A DNA stretch of 64,000 bases. Source: Paralithodes platypus (taxonomy: Eukaryota > Arthropoda > Malacostraca > Decapoda > Lithodidae). The notes under the pieces were generated by a model. The model had not been told where the DNA came from. It did not search any database and was given only the letters and a program-made list of their open reading frames with translations. Within the stretch, counting starts at the first letter, position 1; every line of letters starts with the position of its first letter. The DNA lies in contig CM064509.1 of assembly GCA_032716605.1 (NCBI GenBank), positions 40,770,866 through 40,834,865 of the forward strand. Reading direction: 5' to 3'. The translations under genes and the position numbers were made by a program. Below, piece by piece: positions 33,875-46,353 of the stretch.

Positions 33875-35750
33875 TGATGAACACACTTCTATAGTTTCCT
33901 TGATGATGATTAATATGAAGCATAAGAAGGTATGAATACTCGTACAAGACAAATGATAGAATTGAACAACTAGCATTAAGTGGATCTGGATGGAGCCTAG
34001 TCTCCCACTTCCAACGTTCAGGTATTAATCTTCTGACCACTGGCTTTATTCACAAGTTGATATACTGGAGACCATAAATGTTACTTATAGATTCATATTC
34101 ACTATTAGATTTATCACTGGTAGCTCTGATGCACAAGTAGTAGTTCACAGACTAGATTAGACACGCATATTTTAGAGCACGGGAATTCTAGTAACCTCAG
34201 GGGGGTACTGATCTAAGTTTTATATTCTTGTATCAGAAATACATAGAACACAAATCAGTGGGCGAACATTCAAATATCACTAGGGTTTCACTTCTATGCA
34301 ATAATATCTTGATATATGGGTAATTACGAGAGTTAATATCGCCTGTTAATTAATAAACACTGATACGCTTAGCACTTCCTAATGGAATGGTTATATGTGA
34401 ATTATACTGGGGCAAAGATATAGCCACTTCATAGAAATATTAATAAGTGAGTCTCTAAATAGCACTGTAACACTGTAGTGCTGATAGAGTGAATCTTGGG
34501 TTGTATTTGATTGGTCTGGTCCTGGTTATCTTGCGTCCGTGAGGTTGGGGCTAGCGACTGGTTCCGCGGCCGTCCAGATGGTCCATATGTAGAAGTTCTC
34601 AAGACGGATCTCTTGGCGATCGTTGCTGGCTACACTCTTATATCCCCACTGGTTTATGTGAAGGTTATAAGGTGCACATAGATTTCCTTTACGTGGACAG
34701 ATTCTTCTATCTCAATCTGCCACGGAGTCTGCCGGCTCTGGAACTCAATTCTCAGGAACAAAACAAGGGCAGAGCTAGAGGTCAACTTAAGGGACCAGCC
34801 ACTGGTTGGTGTCTATCTTTCAACGGATTTTACTGGGGGCTGGAGCTTGATTTATAGGTGTGGTTTTGGACCCTGTCGGCCATAGGGATCTCGAGTTTTG
34901 ATAGACTTATTTGAGCTCTCAATTGATACGGGAACTAGGTCAGGGGGTGATTACTGTAGTGGCACATGCTGTATGGAGCCTTCATACTGTAATATAACTG
35001 AGCCTTAGTAAGAGGTACTATTTTGGCTATACTGGAAGTATTTAGGGGAGAAAGACCGGATCTACTTTGCGAGGAGGTTTGGGACAGCTGTGCTAGGAGC
35101 GTCTCTCTTAAATTGCTCAGTCTTCATTCTAGGGTATAGCTGAGGTGCTAATTTGGTTATCGGAGTATGCAAGGAAGGTTAATGGTTTATTGTGGGTTAA
35201 TAGAGGTTAGTAAGGGTGTTAGTCATACATGGTTAGTTCATTGATAGGAAGAATTCCTGTGCTACCTGGCAATGACCCGGAAGTCAAAACAGGGGTCAGG
35301 TATACCTCCGCAGGGGTAGGGGTCTCCCTCCTCGGGTGGGTGAAAGGGGGAGGTGCGCATCCCTTCTCTGTGATGGTCGTTGGGGCGGTTGTGGCTGGGG
35401 GCTTGCCATATCACAAGGGTTTGTAATAACCCTCTGTTTATGAGACAGATGTGGGTGTTCGTAATACCAAAACCGAAGGTGCCTTGATCAGCTGGTTTAC
35501 TTGGTTAGGTTGTTAATTGCATGGGTGGTTGGATGTGGTGGAGACTGGGTTGCTAACTCTGCCACATTGGTCTGGAAGTATGGCAATAGAAGTTAGTCAC
35601 TGGTGAGGCGGCTAGCCTCGCACGGACGATCATTTGGTACAGGGTTGTGAATGGGTTGTGAGAGAATAGATGGCATGCAAAGGGTTAGTAAAGTTCTAAT
35701 GGTGTTCCTTCCTACTGGGGGAAGGTAGGCTGGATAGGAGTATATATACA
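33875..35750. repeat. 1.9-kb TG...CA direct repeat, copy 1
   Basis: It runs from TGATGAACACACTT to GTATATATACA and matches 48042-50536 once the transposon in that copy is set aside, with only scattered differences. No coding is recognisable. The LTR-like termini suggest an LTR, possibly read on the minus strand (TGTATATATACTCC...TTCATCA). However, no primer-binding site or polypurine tract adjoins it, and flanking bases do not match as a target duplication. From 35751 to 36460 I see no gene; GGGTTAA words recur there. Confidence 0.75.
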
Positions 35751-36461
35751 AAAGGTTTGAGAATGTTAGTAACGGAAAAGTTAAGGATATTCAGGGGGTA
35801 TGCTGGAGAGGCTAGGTCGGAAGGGAGTTGAGGAGCGTGGGGGGTTAACGAGAGGGAGAGGGTTAAGGGGGGTTACGTGGAAGTTTGACCCTAAGGTCTC
35901 TGGGCGTAGGGGTGGCATTAGGCTACAGTTGGTATCGTAGCCTGGGGGTTAATGACAGGGAAGGTACGTTAGCCAAACGCTACCGGGGGATGCGCAATAA
36001 GTGGTGGTATATGAGTTTGGAAATGATAGAATCATGTGGACTGTGGGCTGTGGGGAAGAGGAGGTTAACTCTAGGTGTGTGCTTGACTGTGAATAAAAGT
36101 AGAGAAAAACATGGTGTATTATTACTCGTCAATACGATGGTTATGGACACTGTTACTCTGACACTATTTCTTGCTGATTCTAGTTGTTCCTGGGAACTGT
36201 GTTTTCTATGACATATATCAAAGAAAGCGGCAGTTCGTAGGGGTAGCTTCGGTATTGTTTCGTGGTGGAAAGGCGTCGAGACAATGGTAAAAGGGTGGTG
36301 TATACAATCTCTGGTTGGGGTAAGAATTAGAGTTACTGCATGGTGGCTAACATCTGCAGTCATTTCTGTCTAGGTCTTACAGGAATAATGGTTATATATA
36401 CACTGGTGTACCCGTGGGTATCATAGTTTCTTATCAATTATGACATGGGGTTTTAACAGAT

Positions 36462-37965
36462 TACTTCTCGAATGGAAGAACATAGATAGATTTATGGGGG
36501 CGGTTGGTCTTCAGAAACTTAGTCTGGCAAGACAAGGTATTTTAGGGGGTTAACATATTACTTCTCGGATGGAAGAACATCTATCTATCTATCTATCTAT
36601 TGCCTGACGCCGTGATCCCCGAAGGGGTGGCCACGAACGAACCGCCCCCATGCACCTCTGTCCCCAGTCAGTCGACGCCCCTCCCCCCAACCAGCACCGC
36701 CTTCGTTCATGTAGTTCCTCACTCCATCCTTCCACCTCATATTCGGTCTACCTCTCCCCCTCTGTCCCTCCACCTCGCTCTCGTACACCCTCTTAGTCAT
36801 TCTCTTTCCCTACGTTCCATATGGCCGAACCATCTCAAGTTGTTCCTTTTCACACTTTCCAGCACATCTACCTCCACACCACACCTCCTTCTTACTTCCT
36901 CATTAGTCTGTCTATCCCTCCATGTAACTCCGCACGCACTCCTTAAGTAATTCATTTCCACTGCTCTCACTCTTGGTCTGAGTCTCAACCAACGTCCATG
37001 CTTCGCTTCCGTAAGTCAGTGTCGGGATTACCACACTGTCATGCAAGGACTTCTTCACTTCCATACTGACCACCCTATTTCTTGTTACTGCTTTTAGCGT
37101 TCCTACAACCCTCTTCCCCTGTTGTACCCTCTCCCGCACCTCTTCATCCATAGTCCCATCTTTACTCAACACACTGCCCAGATGCTTAAAAGAGTTGACG
37201 ATCTCCATAGCCTGACCGTTCAGCTTCACCTCACACTCTGTGACTCACTATCGAAGACCATAACCTTGCTCTTCCCCGTATTTACCTTCAAATTCCGTTT
37301 TTCGCACACTGTTCCAAACTCATTTACCAGACCCTGCAACTCCCATTCATTTCACTCATCAGAACTGTATCATCCGCAAACAGCAGTATAGGTAGCTTCC
37401 ACTCAATTCCCTCCCTTTTCAGCGATACACCAACATCCACTGCTCTGATAGTATTTCTTTCATAACTCCATCCATATACAGTAAACAACCACGGGGACAT
37501 CACACACCCTGTTTCAAACCAACATTCAGGTCAAAGAACTCGCTCTGCTCACTCTCCACACGTACTGCCGCCTTTGCACCCTCATACATGCTCTTCACTG
37601 CTTTCAGCAACTTGCCCTCTACTCCGTATATTCTAAGTACTTTCCACAAACCTTCTCTATCCACTCTGTCATAGGCCTTCTCCAAGTCCATAAAGGCAAC
37701 ATACACCTTTTGTTTCTTCTCCAGATACTTCTCCACAACACAATTCAGGGTAAAAATCTGATCTACACATCCTCTTCCCTTCCTAAAACCTCCCTGCTCG
37801 TCGCCTATCCATTTCTCCGTTCTCACTCTCACTCTCTCAATCACTACCCTACAATGGAAGAACATACATAGATTTATGGGGGCGGTTGGTCTTCAGAAAC
37901 TTAGTCTGGCAAGACAGGGGGTTAACATATTACTTCTTGGATGGAAAAAACATGCATAGATTTAG
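36462..37965 (+). repeat. Tandem ~105-bp unit, one interrupted by RTE LINE
   Basis: The unit contains TTACTTCTCG, ATGGAAGAACAT, GATTTATGGGGGCGGTTGGT and CTTCAGAAACTTAGTCTGGC. Copies begin near 36462, 36558 (split by the LINE at 36581-37853) and 37928. A related start is found at 21574. The array lies in the 3' untranslated part of the minus-strand gypsy element, after its accessory ORF. Confidence 0.8.
36581..37853 (-). mobile_element. RTE-like LINE fragment, 12-bp target duplication
   Basis: ATGGAAGAACAT at 36569-36580 is repeated at 37854-37865, an exact target duplication. The minus-strand LINE ends in a (GATA)n tail (CTAT repeats at 36581-36600) and is 5'-truncated. Coding pieces are EQGGFRKGRGCVDQIF, DLEKAYDRVDREG and GLKQGV (37865-37500), then YGSEAWTL, AVEMNYLRSACGV and LRWFGHMERRE down to 36597. 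They lie in three frames because of indels near 37500 and 36980. The family is close to, but distinct from, the LINE at 19999-21573. Confidence 0.92.
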
Positions 37966-38111
37966 GCCTGTCTGAACTGGTTGGCATTGGCTCAACCTAG
38001 GGACAGGGCATGGGTGTATTACGTTAAGGTGTATTCATGTTCATCATCATGTAGGTAGAGGTGTAGGACACGAGGGGTAGTGTATACGCGAGGTGGGGGA
38101 AGGGTCAGTTG

Positions 38112-38828
38112 TTAGAAGTGATAGGCAGGTGTGGTTTGGAGCTGCTTAGCCCTGCGGGCTTCGGCCTGTCTTAACTGGTTGGCTTGGTCACCTGGTCCTT
38201 TCGTTTTGTGGGCCTTTCCTTCGGGTGTTTCTGTTCCCGTTTCCTGGTGGTGCTCGCTTGTGGATTCCGTGGTGGGCTTCTCGTTCTGGGGCATTTTACT
38301 TCCCTCTCCTTCGTTGTAGGCTCGTCCTCGAGCCTCAAGGGTGAAGTAAAAAGAAGCATAGTCATGGTGGGTCATTTTGAGGGTATTTAGAAGGTCCCAC
38401 CAAGCAAGAAAGCGAGGGTCAGGTTTCTTTTGTTTCTTTTGCAGGTCTATGTAGACCTGTAGGAATGTGTCCTCGGTGTTGTGGAGGGCGGCTGCCCGGG
38501 CTTGATGTGGGCGCTGTAGACGGGCTAAGCGTCCTGTGGACGTTTTTACTTTAACCTTTCTTATGAACGGTGTGTATTCTTCCTCCGTGGGGGTAGGGAC
38601 GGGGGCGACGAATGGTGTGGATTTGTTCATGGTGGAGGTCATGTATCGATTGAGGTGTGTGGGATTGACAGGAGGCCTCTTCCGTGTGGTGAAGGGGTTA
38701 ATAACTGAAGGGGAGGAACTAATGCGTGAACGCGGAGCTGGGGGTGAAGGGGGGATATGAGTCTGGGGTTTTTGGGGTTTTCTTAGGTGGTGTTGCAGGT
38801 TGGGAAAATATATGGAGGCAATGTGCAA
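38112..38828 (-). CDS. Gypsy accessory ORF, function unknown (copy b)
   Basis: This 238-codon frame lies downstream of the integrase on the same strand and has no ATG at its head. Features are HIASIYFPNLQHHLRKP, a Pro/Ser-rich segment, FIRKVKVKTSTGRLARLQ, FLQVYIDLQKKQKKP, LLNTLKMTHHDYASFYF and a charged Lys/Glu/Gln tail. It is well conserved with 21759-22400. There is no hydrophobic span and no Cys motif, so envelope and nucleocapsid roles are unlikely. It could be the end of the Pol polyprotein or a separate third ORF. The stretch between 38829 and 39306 holds Pro-rich coding fragments with stops. Confidence 0.65.
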   Translation of the reverse strand: MHIASIYFPNLQHHLRKPQKPQTHIPPSPPAPRSRISSSPSVINPFTTRKRPPVNPTHLNRYMTSTMNKSTPFVAPVPTPTEEEYTPFIRKVKVKTSTGRLARLQRPHQARAAALHNTEDTFLQVYIDLQKKQKKPDPRFLAWWDLLNTLKMTHHDYASFYFTLEARGRAYNEGEGSKMPQNEKPTTESTSEHHQETGTETPEGKAHKTKGPGDQANQLRQAEARRAKQLQTTPAYHF

Positions 38829-39306
38829 TATTGGTTTAGGTAAGGTGCGTGATGGAGGTGTGTTGTGTGGCTTGGGTCTTTAGTGTACGAATGGGGTGTT
38901 GTTTTTACATAACTGTCTTCAAATCTGATGGGTCTGTTGATGATTCTACCTTTGGAGGTTCTGGTGGGAAGGTAGATGTTTGTAGTGGGACTTGAGTCGC
39001 TCGACGATGTTTTATATTGAGGGGAAGAACGCTTTACAGGTGGAGGGCATTTAGTGGGGGTGATGTAGGGGGTTATGCGAGAGGTAGAGCGTGTGGAGGT
39101 TTTTGTCGAGTGAGGGTGGTAGGCGGAATGGGAGAGGATTGGGTGGGGGCATGTATGGGGGTTCTCTCAGGGGCGACTTTGTGGGGGGATTCAAGTGGGG
39201 GTGTGGAGGTCGGGTACGTCATTTTGGAGGGGCTTTGGTTAGGAGTTAGTTGTGTGTTAGACACGTGGTGTGTGAGGAGGGGTTGGTCGTTGGCATAGGG
39301 TACTTT

Positions 39307-40290
39307 TTAGGGTTGGTTGGTTGGGGGTTTGATGAGATGATGAGGTTGGTTGATGCGTGGGTGGAGTCGCAGAGATAGTGGAGGGGAAAGGGGTGGATGC
39401 GGGGGGGCTAGACGGGTGGGTAGGGAGTGAAGGTTTAATTGGGAGGGTTGGGGGTAGGAAAGTGTGTTGGGTGTGTTCGTTGGTGGGGTTGGTGATTTGA
39501 TGGTGGTGGAAATAGGTAGTTTTGTGGGAGGGTCAGACGTGTGGGGTGGGGTAATGTCTTGTGGTTTTAGAGGTTTAAATGCTCGGACGAATCTATTTCT
39601 GAACGTGCGAGTCACGCCGTGATAATTAATGATGACTTGATAGGCATTTGGGACTTTGATAATGGTGTAGGGTCCGACATAGCGAGGGCCTAATTTGTTG
39701 GTTACAGGGAGGTTGGCTACCATTACGGTGTCATGGATGGCGAAAGGGTTTGTATCATCGGGGTTATAATTTTTGGTGTCTTGACAGGTTTGGGCGGTAT
39801 GGAGGGTGTTTTGCAGATGTTGCAATGGGTCAATTGTGGAGGTGTTGGAGGGGAGATGAGCATGATGGTGGAACGGCAGTAACAGGGGGGGTACGCCGTA
39901 AACACGTTCATGAGGTGAAATACCGTCTTCGCGGGGACAGGTGTTCATGCCCCATTGTATCATCTTTATCTGTGATGGCCAGTCTGAGGTATTAAGAGCA
40001 ATCATTCTTGTACGTAACTGGGTGTTGATGGTGCGATGGCTGCGTTCGCAGATAGCATTTCCTTGAGGCCAGTACGGGGATGAGTGTTTAATCTTGATAC
40101 CGCATTGTTGGGTGAATTGTTGCCAAACGTGTCCACTAAACTCGGGGGCATTGTCCGATAGAAGAGCAAGGGGAAGGCCGAATATAGGGAACACTTCGGT
40201 GGCAAGCAGTGTGGCGACTGTGGTGGCTGTGTGGTCTTTAACTGGGCAGGCTATTAGAAATTTTGAATATACGTCTACAAATGTGACGAT
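39307..40290 (-). pseudogene. Gypsy integrase, C-terminal two-thirds
   Basis: The integrase resumes here after the nested LINE. Landmarks are LLSDNAPEF (second Asp), NAICERSHRTI (catalytic Glu), FAIHDTVMVANLP, the GPY/F module RYVGPYTIIKVP, and a Pro-rich tail. The sequence is nearly identical to 22800-23460 on the plus strand. The first catalytic Asp lies on the other side of the LINE (about 43315). The frame from 40282 to 40194 is also readable (TFVDVYSKFLIACPV), with small differences from the other copy. Confidence 0.88.
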
Positions 40291-43277
40291 TTTTTTTTTT
40301 TTTTTTTTTTTTTAAGAGACAATGAATGGAGGAAGGAAAAACACAGATAAAACAAAAAGGTCCATGTGCCTAAAGGCATCCTCCATTCATAAAATGTTTG
40401 TAACAACTGGATTTAAACATTTGTTGATTGTAAGTTTGTGGAAAGCAATTCGAGGGAAGTGAATTCCAAGAGTAGTAGCTCTGGGATAAAATTCTGATAA
40501 GCAGAAGTTCTGCATTGTGGAGGAGAAGTGTAAATTCATGGGCGCTCTCAGCTGCCCTAGTTCTGGGAAAGATGTGGAGAGGCGGCACAATTGAAGCAAG
40601 TTCCTCGGAACAATTGCTGTGAAAATATCTGTAGAATAATGCAAGGGATGCAACGTTTCTTCGTATGGCTAATGTAGGAAGGTCCTGTGTGATTGCAGGG
40701 TTATTGATTATCTAATAGCTTTATTTTGAATTTTGTCCAACTGCCTCAATGCAACCACTCCACTTCCACCCCACAGAGGTGAACAGTAATCCATCTGAGA
40801 GCGCACATGACTTTTATATTACGGCCAACTGCTCGTCAGTGAAGAATTCTCGAACTCTGTACAGGAGTCCCAGTTTTTTAGAGGCATTCTTAGCAATGCT
40901 TCTAACATAATGTGTCCAGCTCAAGTTAGTAGTTAATGTTACACCGAGAATGTCAATACTAGGGGAAGTGGGAATATTTACATCATTAAAAAATATATGG
41001 GAGTCAGTGAGATTCTGTCGGTTAGAAAATTGAATGTACTTGGTTTTCTGTGCATTAAAGGAAACTAGATTCTCTTGTCCCCATTCATTAATTCTAGAAA
41101 GGTCTGGTTCAGAGAAATTGCAGTGTTTATTTGAATTTATAAGATCGGGTTGGGTGAAAGAATTGGTAAATGTGAAGGAACTGTGGAGTGTTGAGTCATC
41201 TGCGTAGGAATGTATTGGATTATGAGTGGTAGATATGAGATTGATATGAATGAGGAACAGAGTTGGGGCCCAAACTGATCCCTGGGGAACAGCATTTATT
41301 GAGTGAATTGAGAATAAAGGCCATCTACCATTACACGTATTTTTCTGTTATGAAGATAAGAAGAAATTAGTGGAACTAATGATGCAAGGCCGTAGTGTGA
41401 CATCTTCGACAATAAGGATTGATGCCAGACTCTATCAAATGCCTTTGATATATCCAGTGCTATTGTATGTGTTTCACCATGTTGGTCTGTAGCTTGGTTG
41501 ATTTGATGCGTAAGAAGGCAAAGAATGTCTGCAGATGATCGACATCGTCTAAAACCATATTGCCTATCTCTGATTAATTTATTCTCAAGATGCTTAATTA
41601 TGTGATTATTTACTATAATTTCAGACTTTACCAAGAGTGGAAGTTATAGCTATCGGTCTGTAGTTTGATGGATCTGAAGAAGCACTTTTTTAGGAACTGG
41701 ATGGATGTTTGCTTCTTTCCAGGATACTGGGAGGCATGAGGTATGAGTACACAGACGGACAATTTTTGCCAATACAGGAGCGAGCACCAAGGAGCAATTC
41801 TTAAGTACTATTGGAGGAATTTCATCTGGACCAGGAGCCTTATCTACTGAGAGATTCTGCAAAATAGTTTTGACATGTCTGGTGTGGATCTTAAGTGAGG
41901 GAATTTCAGGTGAATTAAAATTAAGTACAGGGACATCTTGATTTATGTCATCTAAGGTTGAGTTGGTGGAGAAAATATCTGCAAGAAGGTTAGCTTTACC
42001 TCGTGGGTCACTTACAAGATTGCCAGTCGGAGATTTTAAGGGTGGAATGGATGAAGCAGTAGTAGTTTGGATTTGAATGGTTAAGAGTAGACCAAAATAT
42101 TTTGTTATCATTTGGATTATTTAGAAGTTTATTTGCCTGCTTATGGAGAAAGTTTGATTTAGTTAGGTTTAATACAGTTTTGGCATGATTTCTGATGTTT
42201 CTAAAGTAATTAAAGGCTTCATGTGTTTTGATCTTGTGTATGCATTGTAGGCTATTGCTTTTTGTTCAGTTACTCTAGCACAATTATGGTCAAACCATTT
42301 AGGTGAATTAGATCTTTTACTGTACTTTTGATGAGGAATAAAAGTTTCCATTCCAATTTTTACAAAATCTTGTATGTGGCTCAAGGTGGAGTGTGCATCA
42401 TTAGAAAAGAAGAGGTCCAGGGAATATCAATAAAGAAACCTTGAAGACCCTCCCAGTCTGCCCTATCGTAATGCCATTTAGTCACCAAAACAGGTTCAGA
42501 GTGGGAAGGTGTGGTAGGTGATAGACAGGTGGCCTGTATCAGACAGTGATCAGAAGATCCAAGTGGGGACCTCACTGTAACACCATAATTTTCTGAATTG
42601 GTTGTTAAAAATAAGTCGAGTAGGTGGGAATTATGATAGGATTATCTGGTACACGGTGGGTTGGTTGACTAGTTGAATGAGATTAAATGAGTCTGCAAAT
42701 AGCTCACATTCAAGACCATCATCCTGGCCTGTGAATGAGTGAGCCATTCAACATTATGGACATTAAAATCACCCAACACAGTGATTTCAGAAGAAGCATT
42801 TAAGTTGAGGACACTGAGTTGTGAGGACAGAGAATCAAAAAGACTTTGCTCTGGAGGAGTATTTGGGGAACGGTAGATGCAACATATGTATTTAAATTTA
42901 CCAGCAGAAATTAATTTGTATATAGAATAATCAAAATAGGGACATTGAAACTAGTAACCTCCTCCAGGGCAATTTCAGATTTTGCGAAGCAACATACACC
43001 ACCTTTAGGTCTGAAATTTTGAGCAGTTGGTAACCTGGAAAATTAAATCTAGATGTGTCAGATGTGGATGTTACTTGAGTCTCTGTCAAAAAAAGGAGAG
43101 TAGGGGATTCTGCTTGAAGAAATTGGTGTACAGAATTGATGTTAGAGTGAAGTCCCCTTATATTACTAAAGAAATAGCTGTACTGACAAGCAGCTTTGGG
43201 ACGTTGCAATGCTCTTGACACAGTCGCATGATGACGACCGGGAGGGCCCTGTGTCAATAACCCAACCCTGCCGGGGG
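40291..43277 (-). mobile_element. Poly(A) jockey/CR1-like LINE inside integrase
   Basis: This minus-strand element is about 3 kb with a poly(A) tail (T run 40291-40313). The endonuclease begins near 43190 (NIRGLHSNINSVHQFL) and includes LGDFNVHN and GSSDHCLI. RT pieces are DKAPGPDEIPP, DRQYGFRRCRSSADI, LDISKAFDRVWH, AGVPQGSV-like and YADDSTLHSS. Many indels break the frame (breaks near 42380, 42170, 41640 and 41290). The insertion splits an integrase codon stretch: the left flank reads GTGACGAT and the right GTGATATAG, an imperfect or very short target duplication. The same family reappears at 52795-55066. Confidence 0.88.
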
Positions 43278-45245
43278 TGATATAGCGGTTGCCAGCGTAA
43301 GAAGGGAACGGGCCCATGATGTCGAGGGATAGGACTTGGAACGGTTTGTTGGCAGAAATGGTACCAGCTGGGCCTGGGGTGCGTGATCTATCCTTTTCCA
43401 ATAAACACGGTTTGCAGGATTCTGTCACTCGTTGTGCAATTTTGGAGGGGTTGGGGGTCCAGTATTGGTCTGTGAAGATCTTTAACATTTTCTTTTGTCC
43501 AAGGTGTATGCCGTTTCCCTCGTGGATGGCAATCATGTAGTCGTGGGCTATGGTGGGGTCCAAGATTATGTGACCAGTGTCTGTGGCAAGTTGATCTCCC
43601 CAGCGAGTCAGTCTCCTGAAGACGTTTAACGGTATCCAGGGGGGTCTGATTCGTGCTTCCCAAGATTGAATTAGGGAGGGGGCTGGGGGGGCATTCTGTC
43701 GGGAGGTGGGGGTAGATACCAATTGAGTGTTTTGTAAGGCGGCTAGGTTGGTGGGGGGGTCTTTTGGTACTGGCAAACGTGAGAGGGCGTCTGCATTAGT
43801 ATGGAGTTTGCCGGGACGATATTGTATTGTAAAGTCGTAGTCCTCTAGTGTCTCTCTCCAACGTACCAAAATGGCTGAGTTGGTTTCGCACCTACGCAGC
43901 CATTGTAAAGATTGATGGTCGGTAATTATTTCGAGTTTTGCGCCCAACACAAATGACCGGAAGTGGCTGAGTGCCCAAATGATCCCTAAGCACTCTCTCT
44001 TGGTGGCTGCGTAATTCTGTTGGGGTGGGGTGAGTGTGTAGCTGGCATACGCTATCACATGTTCCTTTCCATCTCTGAATTGAGCTAATACTGCACCTAT
44101 GGCGTACAGAGATACGTCGGTATAAAGACGGAAAGGTTTCTGGTAGTCAGGGAAAACGACAACAGGGGCTTGGATTAGCTTTTGCTTCAAAGTGTTAACC
44201 GCGAGGTCTCTTTCAGGTGTCCAGGCGAACGGGGTGTCTTTGTGGGTAAGTTGGTGGAGGGGTCTGGCTATGGTGGCAAAGTGGGGGACGAAACGTCTGT
44301 AGTACGTGGCTAAACCTAGAAACGAACGTATTCCTTTAACCGTGGTGGGTGGGGTTTGGTTTTGTATGGCTTGAAGTTTCTTTGGGTCTGGCGCAATACC
44401 ATGTTCAGATATCACGTGTCCGAGAAAATCTACCTTATTCGGGCAATCACGCACTTTGAGGGTTTTAATTTCAACCCGGCGGCTCGGATTCTTTGCAGGA
44501 CTTGTCTCAACCTGAGGAGGTGTTCTTCCCAGGTTGGAGAGTATACAATAATATCGTCCAGATAGGCTAGGCAGGTTTCCCAGGTTAGGCCATGCAATAC
44601 CGTTTCCATCAAACGGGAGAAAGTGGCGGGTCCGTTACAGAGGCCAAAAGGTAGGACGTTAAATTCATAGTGATGGCCACCACTAGTGGAAAATGCTGTT
44701 TTCTTTTGGTCCTCGGCCTTGATAGGCACTTGCCAATACCCTGCTTGCAAGTCGAGGGTAGTGAACCATCTGGATCCGTATAGGGAGTCAAGGGAATCGT
44801 CTATCCTGGGTAATGGCATAGCGTCCTTAATGGTTACGTCATTCAATCTCCTGTAATCGACGCAAAAACGGGTTGACCCATCTTTCTTTTTTACTAGGAC
44901 AACAGGGGAAGACCAGGGGCTGATGGACGGGGTAGCAATTCCGGCCTCTAACATCTCTTGGACTTGGCGTTCCTCTTCCTGGCGTTGTATGGGATTTTTT
45001 CTACGGGATGGTTGTCTTATGGGGGTCCTGTGGTGTTAATGATGTGTTGTTCCACATCGGTCTGTCCGATTTCAGTGGGTTGTTGGGCAAACACGTCACT
45101 GAACTCTAGCAATAGTTCGTACATGCTGTGTTTTTGGTGGTCGGATAATGTGTCAGGGAGAGGGGGCAATTTGAGGCTGGTAGGGGTGTCATTGGAATCT
45201 ATGGGGAGGTCATCAAAAGTTTCGAGGTCTCCTATGATGAGGCCT
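43278..45245 (-). pseudogene. Gypsy RT, RNase H and start of integrase
   Basis: Reading leftward from about 45245 the landmarks are LLLEFSDVFAQQ and SPWSSPVVLVKKKDGSTRF, then YRRLNDVTIKDAMPLPRIDD, GYWQVPIKAEDQKKTAF and the catalytic YLDDIIVYS (about 44555). These are followed by FLGHVISEHGI, GLATYYRRFVPHF, RNase H LYTDVSLYAIGAVLAQ and TDHQSLQWL, DALSRLPV, integrase zinc-region residues, and the first catalytic Asp (LSLDIMGPFP, about 43310). Frameshifts occur near 45245 (G run), 45035 (C run) and 44450. At 43278 coding runs directly into the nested LINE without a stop, producing a fused frame to 42931. Confidence 0.9.
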
Positions 45246-46248
45246 TTTGGGGGGGATTAACGGCGCATGTGGGAGGATCAGCGTGGTGAGGTGTGAGTGA
45301 TTTAGAAAACGGAATTTTTTGGTGGGACTGCGGAGGGTTGGTGGGGGAAGAGTTAGGTATAGAACATGGGTTATTGGTGGAGGACTGATGTACTGATTTG
45401 TGGTTGTTAAAAGGACGAATTTGGGGAGTTTTGTCGGTGGCAGTGATGGTTTGTTTAGAGTTTATATGGGATTGGTGGGTTTGTCTGTCATGAGAGGGCG
45501 AGTCAAATGTGGGGTTTTGAAGTTCTCTAGGGGTGTGAATTGTGTGGGGGTGGAAGGGAGCTACTGACGGAAAGCTGTCACAAGGGCAATTTTGTTGGTT
45601 GTGGAATAGCTGAGCATTTCTGGGGGCATGGGGAAAACAGTGTTGGGTACATAGGTCGTCACGCGTGAGGGGGGGATTAACGGCGTGTGTGGGAGGATCA
45701 GAGCGGTGAGGGGTGAGCGATTTAGAAAACGGAATTTGTTGGTGGGACTGCGGAGGGTTGGTGGGGGAAGAGTTAGGTATAGAACATGGGTTATTGGTGG
45801 AGGACTGATGTACTGATTTGTGGTTGTTAACAGGACGAATTTGGGGAGTTTTGTCGGTGGCAGTCACGGTTTGTTTAGAGGCTATATGTGATTGGTGGGT
45901 TTGTCTGTCATGAGAGGGCGAGTCAAGTGTGGGGTTTTGAAGTTTTCTAGGGGTGTGAATTGTGTGGGGGTGGAAGGGAGCTACTGACGGAAAACTGTCA
46001 CAAGGGAAATTTTGTTGGTTGTGGAATATCTGAGCATTTCTGGGGGCATGGGGAAAACATTCTTGGGTACATAGGTCGGCATTTTCCCTGGAAACATGTG
46101 TAAATAAATATTTGGTAGAATGGTTTTTACATACATCAGAGTCTGCCCTGGAAACATGGGAGGATTGATCCTGGACAGAGTTAGGAGAAATGGGGGGGTT
46201 ACCGAGAGGGAGTTGCTTGGACTTGTCTTCTTTCGTTTGTTGAGGCAT
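45246..46248 (-). pseudogene. Gypsy linker ORF with 418-bp internal duplication
   Basis: This ~335-codon Ser/Pro/His/Asn-rich frame lies between protease and RT and starts at ATG 46248 (MPQQTKEDKSKQL). Two tandem copies of a ~418-bp unit (about 45247-45665 and 45666-46082) encode two ~139-residue repeats. Each contains CFPHAPRNAQ, FHNQQN, PFHPHTIHTPR, TATDKTPQIRP and HQSSTNNPCSIPN. 418 is not a multiple of three, yet both copies read in one frame because small indels compensate. No domain is recognised; it is probably a disordered linker. Confidence 0.75.
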
Positions 46249-46353
46249 TTTTTCAACGAAATGAGTGATATTTTGAGAGAACTCGGGGCAAGGGGAGGGG
46301 TTAGGAGTTACCTTAGTGCTAGCTGCAACTAGGTAATCCTGACTCAGAGTTTG

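Noticed and set aside
38112..38828. Envelope gene for the large gypsy element
   Set aside because: Position after integrase fits, but there is no signal peptide, no hydrophobic span and no Cys pattern of an envelope protein.
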